Of a stretch of 64,000 bases of DNA, positions 36,269 through 49,100 are shown in pieces. The DNA is from Neodiprion pinetum (Eukaryota; Arthropoda; Insecta; Hymenoptera; Diprionidae), in the NCBI RefSeq assembly GCF_021155775.2, contig NC_060233.1, positions 37,231,077 to 37,295,076 on the forward strand, in the 5' to 3' direction. Under the pieces are notes generated by a model, which saw only the letters and a program-made list of their open reading frames with translations, was not told the DNA's origin and made no database searches. Position 1 is the first letter of the stretch, and every line of letters starts with the position of its first letter. The translations under genes and the position numbers were made by a program.

Positions 36269-39200
36269 CTGCCCTCGATTAACCGAGCCGTTCCTCTAAT
36301 AAATTTCGCTTCCACCCCGATTGTCGATAAAGCCGGGCATCAAACTTCAATTCACGGAACTCGTATTTCCGTTTTTGCCTCCAAGTATACGTCCCATACA
36401 CGTATACACGCACACTCCTTCGTATATGAATTTTAATTATCATATATTTTTCTTCTTTTTTTTTCCGAAACCAGAATGATATCTCGCATATTAATTTTCC
36501 TTGTTGAGCCGTGAACCATGTTCTAAAAGCTCCGTACACGCGTGCGCGATGTAAAAATGTACGCAAAGATGGGTTGCATTTTTTTGTCATCCTCGAGTAC
36601 GCACGTACAATAGTAACATTTATAGGTATAAGCGCTTTACTGTAACGCGAAAAAATACATACGGATAATATATCACAAGTACTGGTTATTGATCTACCCG
36701 ATTAGGACGTCACCATAGATACAGAATCGCGCTGAGCTGTGTTCACGGCACGTGATTACACGTGTGAAACCCATCCGTAGTTTCTCGGAAGTCGTCTCTA
36801 ACGCCTCGACGTATTCCAAGTACCTGTACCTGTACCTGTATAACCGTCTACATATCTGACGGTGTCTCATCCAACGCACATTTACAGGACAGAAGAGAAT
36901 CTCGTCCGAAGCAATTTGCCCGGTACGATCAGATCTATTAGCGAAAACCATGCTGCAATCATTATCGTCTATACCTGTAATAAACTTACTCGCCGTGCAC
37001 AAGCGTTTGCAAAACGCAATTACTATACCTATTATACACTTCGAGAGCTGTGCGCAGGCACGATAAAAGGACAGCGGCTGGACGTGAAGCCTTTCGCGTA
37101 AACTGACCTCTGAGCCCATTTATTCCTCTTTCTTGGGACGCGGGACTCGCGTTCGGAGTTCTAAATTTAAGTTGACTATTAATTCCGAATCTTAACAGCT
37201 CACACGAGACATTTGCAGGAAATTATGCGCTGCAATCTTGGCTATAAAAAATATACAAATCACTTGTAACGTCAATCCGTACTCTTTGTATAACTTCAGC
37301 CTATAGAGATGATAATTGGCAGAGCCGTTCTAAACTGCCTTTTAAAATTCAGCAAGTGTGAAAAAAAACACATACACACGGTAAAACCTCACACTCGTAG
37401 CAAGTGAATTGCAAATTAAAATCGGTGAACAATACATCGTCATCGAGTCCCGCCTCCGTCTACGTCATTCTGGACTTTTCGAGCGGTACGATTAGATTTG
37501 ATCGAAAGAAAATCGTCGAACGTAAAATGATTCACGATCGGATCTTGACTTCGTCACTATACGTATAAGATAAGGCTGTAACGGTAATAAAAGATCCGGC
37601 GTACTACGGTCAGGTAGCCTTGTGCAGATTTTTTCCATATAATACATCAAGGTCGTCGCGATTAATCACCGCGCGAGTGTCTGCAAAACGTTGGGATTCA
37701 TATCGGCGGAGGACAACCGATCACGTGGAAATGATGCTCGATCATGACTCATAAGCAGCACAATCAAAGACGAGCGATTGATGCGAATGTGCATCGCGCG
37801 TGTGATTGAACTGAAAATGTAAATCATACGGTTCTCTAATCGACAACTTTAACGAGGCCCAAGTTATTTTGTAATGATTAACGTTTTGGAAAATCGTCAT
37901 TTCACAGTTGCAGGAATGAAAGATCTGAAATTCGGTGAATTATAATAAGGCAAAATGTATTCGTATTCTTAAAACTTAACCACTTCAAAGTCACTGTAAG
38001 AACTTGGATAATAATAATTTTTCCCACCAATGTTTCGTTGGGTAAACGTTACTGACTTCAGACCGGTTTTATTAATCTGTATAACGGCCGTCGTTTGAAC
38101 TTTATCTTAGTTTTCTGGGGTGACGTCAGGGATTGAAACATCTGACTGTTGCAGATCAGCTGATGACGTAATACGTCTCGTCTTAAACTTCAGTTACAAG
38201 TTTCCAGGTAGCCAAAGCATTCGCTGATCCTGTTACCTGGCTATTTATAGAACGCCTTTTCTTAGAATCATGTCACATTACCTTCTCTCCTTTCTTAAAC
38301 AGCTTCAACTATCTTATAAAATATTCACCATGCAGGTTACTATTCTTATTAACGGCGCGGCATGATAGAAACTGCAGACGCGATTCTGCGATTGAAATTA
38401 CACGGCCGAATTTAGCCTTGTTCTCGAAATTGGAATTTCCGAAAAAACGGATCCGCGTCCTGTATTTACGAAGCAAACGAGCCATTTTACTCAACTCGTA
38501 TATTATAATATGTACAGGACATTTACTTCCCACGCGCAATGAAAGTCTTAATATCGTCAAACATATACGTGGAAAGAAATTACCCCAACGATGTATTTCT
38601 TTCTCACCTCTTTCCTCTTTTTCTTCGACGATGTAGAAAATGTAAAAAGATGCAAAAAAGGAAACAGTCCACGATTCGGGAACAAGTCGCGTTGTTTTGG
38701 GTGTATCTTTGATTCGGTCCCATAAAATTATTCGACTTATCAGTTTTCACCTGCAAGCACTTTCTGCACGGGTTCAATACGCTTCGTATTCATCTTCTTT
38801 ACTCCCTTCCTTTTCTTTTTGTCTTTAATAAATCGTTGCAATACAGACGAACAGGGACAGCAAACGTATTCAGTTGGAACCTTATTTTCCACGCTTCTCT
38901 GTCCTGATATTATACGATTGAATGAACGACGGTAAAAGATGCTCCGACTGTGCCATAAGTGAGAAATCAACCGCCTGAGCCTGAGATTGTCCGTCCGTCT
39001 GCAATTCTCTCAAATTGTACCCAGAATCAGATACGCGGCTCGTTGCAGAGAAATAATATCAGGATCCGCTGAACCACCCTCTTACATCTTCAATAATGTC
39101 CCTTTATTAGACACATCCTCCCACGCGATTCGTGGTATTGTTACCGGGCAATAAAGCTCTTCCCGGAACACCGCGGTTGTACATGGCTTTCTAGCAAGAA

Positions 39201-39960
39201 GAAAAAGAAGAGAAAAGGAGAAGAAGGAAGGACGAAAAAATATACGCGGTAAAGGAATGTTATACGTAGAGGTTGAAAGTTTTTTCGAGAAAACAAACGT
39301 CCGACATCGACGTTATTTGCTTCAAACATGTACGATCTGGGTGTGATTAATAATTTCAGGACGTACAACAATCTAGACAGGAAGTTTAATAACGTAAATA
39401 AATTACGCACCAGAAAATGTTTACTCACGCTGTTTGCGTCCGTGATATACATACGGGGTATGTGTAATTACGAAAGGGAAAAACCGAAAGAATAAAGATT
39501 ACCATTCCGCGAAACTCCGGAGTGCGTAGGATACTCGTTGATAAGAGCGAGCGCCAGGCCGAAGCGAAACGCCTCTCGGATTCGTGATACGGGACAAGTT
39601 TAAGTTCGGATGAATTTTGCGGTCGGTTATGGACGAAGCGAGACGCGTTCCTCGGACAGCGGATGTGGTTGACCACCAGACCTCTCGTCTTCTGCTAGTT
39701 ATTCGTTAGGGGAAGTAGTCGAAGTCCAGCTGACCAGCCGTTCGGCGGCGGCAGCCAAATTGAGGTCTACAGTGCTACGGCTTCTACCGAACAATTTATT
39801 TCCACACAGCCGACGCGTCTGCGGTCGGGAATAGCTATTTTCGTACCTAGGGCGTAAAATCCCGGTTTACGCCTAATATGATGGAAAAAAAGTATTCGTA
39901 CGGTTTTGAAAGCTCGTAGCTCCGTCCTATTCTGGAAATGATAATGCGTAAGAATGACCA

Positions 39961-40395
39961 AGAATCGATTTTTGATTAAATCGATTCATTTTTTCCCGAT
40001 TAATCGAGTATAGTCGGTTGTTTTTCAAACACATTTTTCCTCACAATCGGTTTTTGTTTTTTACTCCTACGAACGACGCAATACAATATCATTTATGGGA
40101 TTAGAGTATCAATTATTATCATTGTCTTATTTACTAGGTACCGATTTGATACGATAAGTGAAAAATAAATAAATACTTCCAACTGAAATTGAAAAACATT
40201 TTGAATGAAACTGTAAATCATGAAAAAACTTTTCCGCCATTAAGACTACATCTTGAAGTTTACAAAATTTTGGTTTTATATGCACCGTCCCTAAAAAATA
40301 CGAAATGATCGATTAATCGATTCATTTTTACCGACTCAATAAAGTAGTGTTCGATTATTTTTCTGGACTCGATTAATCGACGCGTCGATTATTCT
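39961..40395. mobile_element. Possible hAT-like MITE with CGATTAATCGA ends
   Basis: The left end AGAATCGATTTTTGATTAA and the reverse complement of the right end, AGAATAATCGACGCGTCGAT, share AGAAT and nested CGATTAATCGA palindromes. These also recur at about 40309-40326 and 40367-40380. The interior is AT-rich and non-coding. Subterminal CGATTAATCG repeats are common in insect hAT elements. No target duplication was seen. Confidence 0.35.
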
Positions 40396-40739
40396 AAGCT
40401 TAGTGGCCATCGGTAATTATGCGACGCTGAGACATTTGGCGGTGAAAAAATTCGTCGCTCGGATCGACCCATATTTAATTTTAAGACATCTCTTGCGTCA
40501 TGTTTTTCGCAGTGAATCGTTCAATGTGATAAAACTGAAGCCCGACAGCTTGCACGAAGCTCCACCGTGCTTTTCTATTCCCTAATTTAACCTGAAGCCT
40601 GCTTCGTCCGTCGATAGCCGTCAGTTCTCGGCGCCATATTGCGTATATTTTATTGTTATCGTCAGTCACGCTCCTGCAATATTCGTTCCCAATATCACGG
40701 AGGCTTCTTCTCGGCTCTTCTTTTTCGCGATGAGATTTC

Positions 40740-41040
40740 GACGATCGTTTCTAACGGCTGTCACCCGTCGCAACGGTCGAGCCGGACGACGTCGGGAGTT
40801 GTGACAACTCGGATTCGTCGGTTGCAGCGTTATTGCGAATCTGCCGTTCACCCGCGGCCCATCTTTCTTTAAAACTCGTTAAAGTCACTATCGGCGATAC
40901 GGCGTAACGACTTGCGGGAACTGCTGCGGCAAAACGTGCGGCCGGGCCGCTCTCTGCCACTCGTAAAACGGCCCGCCGCGCGCCGATAGCACGGATTCCG
41001 TTCAACCGTATCATCATCGACGCATCTCCTCTACTCGTAC
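40740..41040. other. CpG-rich island
   Basis: GC- and CpG-dense sequence of about 300 bp. The minus strand carries an ATG-initiated frame of under 90 codons (start near 41017), Ala/Arg-rich with no domain that I know. It is more likely a promoter or untranslated exon than a coding gene, and it is followed by a (GAT)n tract. Confidence 0.3.
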
Positions 41041-41058
41041 TCGCGTGCGGCCTCTTAG

Positions 41059-41093
41059 GATGATGATAATGATGATGATGATGATGATGATGA
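41059..41093 (+). repeat. (GAT)n microsatellite
   Basis: Eleven or twelve GAT units with one interruption, next to the CpG-rich island. Confidence 0.85.
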
Positions 41094-41360
41094 GTGCTTT
41101 CGTCGGTCGGTCATTATGCAATACGTTTTCATGATCCCGTCGACGTGCTCAGCCTCGTGTTAATCCGATGTTTCTGCATCAGTTTCATTGCGGCCATGTA
41201 TCATCGAACGCGTTAATTGATTCGAGTATTCAAAGATCGGATTGACGCTAATACTGTACGATTGATTAAAACTTTCAGAAACTTTATTGTCGATTCTGTC
41301 AAAGAATGTCAACGTACACATTTTCAGATTTCAATCGTAAATCGCTTCTTCTGATCGGTT

Positions 41361-41381
41361 TTTTTTTTTTTTTTTTTTTAT
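41361..41381 (+). repeat. Poly-T tract of about 20
   Basis: A T homopolymer that could be the remnant of a retroposed poly-A tail on the minus strand. No flanking element is recognisable. Confidence 0.7.
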
Positions 41382-42187
41382 CGTCGTGACATAAAGAGCA
41401 GCCATTCGTGTATAATCGTTAACGCAAAAATTTATAGTCTTGTACGGAAACTTTTATCATTTCGCAGACGGAGACGCGCGATAATATTTTAAAATTGTGT
41501 TGTTTCTTAATAAATGACCTAAGCATCCAAAATATCCGACAAACTGAAATATTCGAGGGGACAGAAATTTTTCACAGTCTCATGTATGTGAAAATAAAAC
41601 GAAGAATCTGTAGAATTAATGCATTATAAAATCGTGTACATTAACTCGTTCTGCGAAATCAGTAAATCGTCTTTCAAATGTCAAGAACTAATCATACTCG
41701 GAAAAGATACTTAAGAACGTATTTATGTACTATATACGCAGCACCAATTCATATAATACGCATCAATAACAGATTAATTAGTTGTAACCGAGTTAACGGA
41801 CGCGAAGCACAAACACCTGCTGGTGTCTGATAAACCTGGCGCAAGATAGCAGAGTTTCTTTTCATCTCTCATTCTTCTTTTGGTTTTCCCGCTAGTTTAA
41901 AATTTTTACCCAAATTCAATTTTAATGACGCTATAATATACAAACATAATAATTTTTTCAAATTTACGGAAATGTAGGTAATAGCTATTAATCTGTCGTG
42001 CATCGTGTTACTTATACATGTAAGATTTGGAACCTGCAATTTGTTCCGAAAAAATTTGTTTCACATCCGGCAAGTGAAAATTAGTCGAACGCAACCTAGA
42101 TCCATACTATGGCTCATTTCCGTGTACAAACTCACAAGTACACGGCTGTCAACATTTATTCATTCGACTGTATGTACAATTTGAGAT

Positions 42188-42727
42188 TTGCCTCTTGGAA
42201 TTGATGAAAGTTTCATTCGCTGGGTGGAAACTCGCATGCAACATAGACTTTGCTCGAAAGTAAGCGCAAGAAGTGATCGATCGCTAAGTTTCATGCGAAT
42301 TTGTACAGGCACACTTTCTACAACGAAATACATGAAATGGTCGCGGTTTACTAACACACAAAGTGTCTATGTAAAAACACTGAGACATGGGAAAAGTTGT
42401 TGCAAATTAAGAGAATTTGCAAAGGCTCGTTCGAAAGTTATGAAAACTTGGAAATGCCGGATATACCCGTTGGGTAGAACGACTTGTGAATTTCATTTTA
42501 ACTTCAAAAGAAGCTCATCCAAACTCTCTTCTTGTTTCAATTTTCTCCTCCGACGAGTAAAACGAATACCAAGAATTAACGTTTACCTATCTTTACCACG
42601 AAAAGAGGAGCTGGCTAAGGAGTATCCTTTAAAATTTGACCTTACAACTAGTCACTCTTCCTCTAATCTCCCATGCATTCTTCTTTTTTACAAATTCTCT
42701 TCCTGGCGTCCCTTACAAGCGGCGTAA
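42188..42727 (+). CDS. Orphan open frame, 180 codons, probably chance
   Basis: A frame open for 180 codons ending TAA. Its first codon is TTG, and the first in-frame ATG comes 16 codons later. The peptide is basic and Ser/Arg-rich, with segments such as MKTWKCRIYPLGRTTC and FNFLLRRVKRIPRINVYL, and matches nothing I recognise. Third-position bias is weak. It ends about 380 bp before the tRNA gene. It is listed only because its length is unusual here. Confidence 0.12.
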   Translation: MPLGIDESFIRWVETRMQHRLCSKVSARSDRSLSFMRICTGTLSTTKYMKWSRFTNTQSVYVKTLRHGKSCCKLREFAKARSKVMKTWKCRIYPLGRTTCEFHFNFKRSSSKLSSCFNFLLRRVKRIPRINVYLSLPRKEELAKEYPLKFDLTTSHSSSNLPCILLFYKFSSWRPLQAA

Positions 42728-43108
42728 GAAACTAATTTACAGCTTTTTCCCTGACGAGCGGTGCCGAGACATTGATGAGAAAATTACTGTCCTCGAAGCG
42801 GAAGTAAGCATCTATAGTTGACCGAGTCCGCCCTCGCCTGCCCCTCGCCTCGTAAAATAGAGACAGGAGAGCGAATACGTAATGAAATTGATCGGTTTCT
42901 CGGTACAATTTAAATAAGTCACGCTCAGCTCGGTTCGCGCGATGAGGAAGAAAGCTAATGGAGGAAATAAAAAAAAAAAGGGGGAAAAAACAAGGATGAA
43001 GGAAAGAAAAGGAGTAAAAAAAAAAATCTCCTTCCATTCCAGGAAGCAGGAAGCTATGCGAGGAGCGGTCGACCCGAGGAACACTGCGAACCTCGGCAAA
43101 ATATCCCC

Positions 43109-43180
43109 TGCCTCCTGTGAGGTTTGAACTCACGACCCCTGGTTTACGAGACCAGTGCTCTACCACTGAGCTAAAGAGGC
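43109..43180 (-). tRNA. tRNA-Thr (anticodon CGT)
   Basis: The 72-nt sequence folds into a full cloverleaf. The acceptor stem GCCTCTT pairs with AGGAGGC (one G-U pair) and the discriminator is A. The D arm is GCTC-AGTGGTA-GAGC. The anticodon stem CTGGT/ACCAG has the loop CTCGTAA with anticodon CGT at 43148-43146. The variable loop has 5 nt and the T arm is GTGAG-TTCAAAC-CTCAC. The A box (TAGCTCAGTGG) and B box (GTTCAAACC) are intact. A pol III terminator (TTTT, complement of 43098-43101) lies 7 nt downstream. There is no intron, and CCA is not encoded, as usual in eukaryotes. It reads ACG codons. Confidence 0.97.
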
Positions 43181-46100
43181 TCGCTTGTGAGCTCCAGGAA
43201 GTGTGATAACTCACTCTCGTCTCATCCTCGCCCTCGATCGTCCGATGGGAAAACTCGTTTTTACCATACGTATTTAAGGATTGATGAAAGGTAAAAAGCT
43301 GAGGTTTCGCGTCATTTTTTTAAACACGTGTAAACGTTCCGCTGAAACGATTTATACAACCGATTCCGAGTAACCTGCGCGGGTCGCTTGAGTTTTTAAC
43401 TGTTAGGAACGAGTTCCGCAGACTTTGTGACATTTGAATAATTACACGCTTGCAATTAACCAGCGGTGTAAATACTTGTGCGTAAAATAAGCATCCACCT
43501 AACGTCTTTCGGCTTGTTTATCAGATGTTTTCTTTTTTTCTCTTAAATATATGCGTAAAGTAAGCGACTGTCAACCGGCGAGATTGTTCTTTAAATTTGT
43601 CGAGATGAGGAAATATCTTTTCTTTATCGCTCCATACGTATTCTTGATACCGAGCTACTTCTGGGAAATCGCGATAATTTAATTGGAGGTTTATTGCTGG
43701 TATTGTGTTCGCTGGTAACAAGTTTTAATTTTATCGACTTACAATGACGTACATTTTTTAACCACGTGTAGGAATAATTTCCCTCTTACTTGCCGTCTTT
43801 CTTCCTTGTCCAGGGTTAAGATTAGCACTTTATCAGAAGCCAGAAACCAGAAAAATAATATGACTTATCCGGGAATACAATTATCGCTATGAATAGTTAT
43901 GCGTATGAAATTGGCCTTATTTCTTGTTTACTTTCGATTACATTCAAAGTTGTTCGACATCATTTTACGATATACGAACGGTCTGTTTGTCTTTAATTTT
44001 CGGTTATCCCAAGGGGAAGGTATTGAAAACGATTCAAATTACCGACACAAAAATACCCAACGTTTTCACTACACTAAGCAGAGAGATGTAATTTGACGTG
44101 AGTGAAAAATTAGCTGAGCCATATAATACAAAGTCTAGCAATTAGTATAATGCAAGGTTTTGCTATCGTCGACCTACTTTTTTCCTGAGAAAATTCACTG
44201 AAATAAAACAGCCATCTATGTGTTGTCAGATAACCTAATAATAATAATAACGTAAATATCGTTATAAATCGACGCCATGTTGATTTGAATGTAGTCCATT
44301 GACAAGCTAAAATATGTGCAAATTATTCCGTCGCAACGGACAGCAAAACTGTTCTTTTGTTTATCTTACTTTGTTGCTTCCTTCGCACAGATCAATATGA
44401 AATGATTTGATGTATTCGAAATGACTGCGTGTATGTTCTTAATTATTGAACTGACTCTGTGAAAATAGTTACAAATACTTTTTATTCGCGGCATAATTAT
44501 TGCATTTTATTACAATATTATAATATCAATATTTGTTTCGATTAAATTTGATAAAATACGTGAAAACATTAAAATTTAAGCCGTTTTTAATGAAAGACCT
44601 CAAACACGGCGCTACAGGTTGCAGAAATTGGCGGTTAATAAATTGACCGCAGATAATGTCGGGTCTCGTTTTGAGCGTTGATAAAGCTTCGCAAATAAAA
44701 TTGGCAAAAAATAGTGTATAATGTGGATCGCATAAAAATAATTGGACGACGAGTACGTGGGCTACACATTTTACAAGCATAGGTTAGCCACAACCTAGCT
44801 GCGCAAGCGACGTTCTGCGTTCTCCCGAGTTATTTCACCGGGTTCCGCGAATCCTGGCCATTATTTTTTTTTACCCCTCGTGAGATTTCAATTACCGTTG
44901 GGAAGCTGGAGAAGCAGAAGCCCTCCAAACAAGGTGAAATTTCCGGAACGCGTCGTACCAAGAATTTGGAAGTTAAAATCTCATTTCGAGACTCAAGTCG
45001 TAACGTCATTAATTTCTTCTTATTTTGCTGCTTCTTCGTCTCACTCTTCTTCTTCTTCCTCTTTTTACTCCGTGCGTCTTTGGTTTTTCTTTTTTTTTAA
45101 TTCTTTTTATTGCTGTTGTTTTTCTCTCTAAATTTTCTCCTCTACTTCGTACTTAATCTCCGCCTCTTTCAACAGACACCCGATCTGATCTTCTCGCGCG
45201 TCGATTTACCTTTCTCTGGTTGTTGCCACCCGATACGGTACCCGTATTGATTACAGAGAGAACAATCGCGGTACGTGTAAGACAGGAAATTACCTGAGAT
45301 TTTGCCATCGTGTTAAACTGACTGGGGATATTTGACCTGAAGACGTATAATCATCGGGGGGGGGGCAACAACTAGAAATATTAATATCGAAATTTAAGTA
45401 ACAATTCTACTTTCTTCCTCAGCTGATTTGTAATGAGAATTTTTAAATAAAATTACGTTATAAGTTTTTTCTATCCGCATGTCCATCGTATCACTCTTCA
45501 TCCACCGCACTTGATACCGTTTATCAATTAACGAACTGTAACAGGATTTCCATGTAGGTATCTAATTTCCCCTAAACGAAAAAAGGTTCTCGAGATTTAC
45601 CGATTTCACAGATTCTTTTGTCCAATTTGAAAGTGACAGTAAGATTGGCAACGTGAATTTCATATTTGCTACGAATCTCACGACTGATGTGACGTAATAC
45701 CTACAGATAATATAATTATAATGTCTGCGAAACAAATGCAGAAAAATTTTTATTTTTTTTTTCTCTTCAACCAGGTTCAATGAAACATTCCAGTCTTATC
45801 GACACGATGCATTGTAAACGAATATCTCTACCATATCTACACCTGTGTCAACGGCTTTATTGAATTCGAAATATTATCGTTTCTCAAGGTGAACGGTCTT
45901 ACTGGTGGAAAATTTTTCACGCAAATATATGTACGATGACCTTACGCAAGTGCAAATATGGAGGCAAAGATAAAGGTGTTTGCTTGAACACAGACGTACG
46001 CGGACCTGTATGTGTATATGAATATAATTTTTTATCGTTATCTGGATTATTTTTATTATTATTTTATACCCGCTCGTTCTCTGGAAACAATTATATCGGA

Positions 46101-49100
46101 GTCCGGGGAATGATTATTTATACATTATACTTTAACGTATATATCACGCGCAGGCAAACTGTTAATTAATTGCGTGTAATCTTACCGACTGGGCAATTTC
46201 TGTCGTCGCTATATAAAATTAACAAACTTTCCTGGGAATAGTGATAAGTGTATTTAAACACGCCACACATGCGCACCGCGGAGTACATTAAATTTTAAAT
46301 GTACGATACAGATACGTCCATCATTTCGCAAAATATTCTGCGACGTGTAACGCATGTTCACACGTAACGCCTTTGTAAATATAGTTTCTGGTGTTAATAT
46401 CGATCAAGGTGACCCGGAGCCCGATGATCTATCCACTGCAGAAAGCGACAGACGTCGACTCTATTTGTCTTAAAATATTCACAGGTTGAATGTGACGGTA
46501 TTATTATTGCAGACCTATAGCTGTCTGCAAAATGGGCAAGCCTTGGGGCAATTTTACATCCAACAATAAAAATTGCGTCATTTTTCATGCGACAATCGAC
46601 GAAATATTTCTGGTGCTTGATTGGCTTCGTTATCTTATTCGTATACCGATTGTGAGATGGCTATAACGCTCTGTCAGTTTCAATGAGAGACTCGGATAAT
46701 ATCCCGTATTACGTGTACGCAAGTAGACATATGGATTATCTAAATAGCTGCAGGTAAACGGTAAATAAAAATGTACGATCGTTTGAAGGATACAATCGAC
46801 CAGTACACTCGTTAAAGAGATGCTCTGATCCATTTCCACGTTGTCTTACATACCTATATATGTATATCTCCAAATATCGAAACCAATTAGATACACAATT
46901 CTGAACAAAAACACTCCAATACATTTTCATTCAACGCAGAAATAAAGAAACCGCACGGATTGCAAGAATTTGCTATTGCGATATGGTAGGATTCATGCCT
47001 TTTTTTTGTCTGCTTTAAGGGAAATATGTTGAAGCGTTTTAGTTCAGAATTGCGTGTAAAATGGGACTGTATAGCCTTTTTTCGCGGTTGCGATACGTGG
47101 AGTTATATATTTGGATATAAATACGTTAACGTCGAAATCGACCAGAGCACCCCCTTAAATAATTCCCGGTAGAAGAAAGGAGGAGAATCTTTTACCGAAG
47201 TTGTTTTTATCGAAGACTATTCGATCAAGTGAGCAAATAAAGCGCCAGAGGAAAATAGACGGAGAAAAAACGTTTGAAAACAAATACCGCGAAACTTTCT
47301 ACGGGCGTGTAATATCAACACAGGGTTAATAGCGTTGCTTCGTTGCGTGATCCATCTTAATTTTCAACCCTTGGAACTCATTGTTCGCACGATAATAATC
47401 GATAACAAACGACGTTGATATCGAAGGGAAACAAATAGTCGTACGTACGACTTGAGTTTTCCTTAATACATCTTGGAAACTTGCACGTGAAACGAATTGA
47501 TAAACGAACAGAATTCGACAGAGTGAATTACACTTCGACTTTCATTCTTATATGGATATGTAGGCGTATACGTGACGAGACGCGCGCTTTTACCCAGCAG
47601 TTTAAAAGGTGCGATATTTGACGAAAAGCTACAAAAAAGGGAATTTGTAACTATTACTATTCGGAGATGTTCATTTTTTCGTCTCGTAAAATTCAACGTT
47701 ATTCTTTACATCCCCAGCTAGCGTTAACGAGGCTACAAATCTGACCCAGATTTTGCGAACTGACTCTATTTTCACGTTTCCGCGTATTGAAGGAGGAGGG
47801 TCCGCATTTGCGACTCCGGTTTGCCCGACGTAATCACGTCATTACATACAGCCGAGTTTATTTGGATGTAGGATCTCCTCTCCGCGTGCAGATCTTGGCA
47901 AGCCTTCAAGATATAGGTAAGCAATATACGATGCGGCAGAACGAGTACCTTTGAGATATCGGAAATCGCAATATACGCTCAAGTACAGGCAAGTCAGTGT
48001 GTGCGTGCAACAATGCGAAACGTGTTTGTTACAGAGACGTAGGCACGCGTGCAGCGGACTATTGAAGTCACGGAGTTGGATTCGAGAATCCGCGGAAGAC
48101 TTTTGCGCATCGGAAAGAGCTGTGGGTACGGCTTTAGATTTCCTCGAAGTGTTTACTAGACCATTATGATCAGATCCGCGCGCATAGGTTTCTCAGAAGT
48201 TAATATACTGCGATGTAGGTACGTATGTTGGTTAAATTACTTGACGGGGAAAATTAGACGCATGCTTATATTGTACACGCTTCTACGCAACCGTGGTTCG
48301 ATCGTCATACGTAAGTATACCTCGATATCAAAGAGATGAGATACCGTCTTTTTTATTATAAATTTAAAGAATTTTTTAATTTAGATAGTCGAAGAATGAA
48401 GAACCGAAACTATAGAAAAGTCAGAATTAGAATGCCAAAATTTGTCTCAATAATATAGAATTGTATACGGATTATTCATTTTGCCGTTGTATGTTTGTAT
48501 ATTTTATCTTTTTGTACCAAGTGGATACGAAAAATTGAAAATTAGAAATTCGAACTAGAAAAAGACGAAAAAAAAATTATTCGTGTAATTATATACATGT
48601 ACATATATCCCTGAATCCTAGATCGCGATTAGGTCTGTGAAATTAAGATCGACAATTTCGCAACCGATTACTACGATATTCGAAACTGATCGGTATCAGA
48701 ACGCTTAAACGACCGATAAAACACTCTCCAGCATAAGTGTTACTCTGTTCGGTTACAAACAATGCCTGCTATTTTCAGGTCTTGGCACGGTGCGCAAAAT
48801 TATATATTCTGGCTGTGTGTATTTCGCATCGACTAAGCATTTGAAAAATTTACAAATTTCTACCACCCAAGCTCAGTGACCGAACCTAGGTTCGTCCACC
48901 TTGCTGTCAAACGTTATTATATCAGCTTACGAATTATTTCTAACCAGTGGAAAATGAATGAAATTCTGTAATGAATTATTTTTTTTTCAATCAGAGTAAT
49001 TTGATAAAAGATGTGACAGTATCATGAAGTATGTTTGTGTCGTGGAAATTAATTAGTAGTTATGCTTCATCGTTTCAAAGTGAAGAGAGATCAATTATAC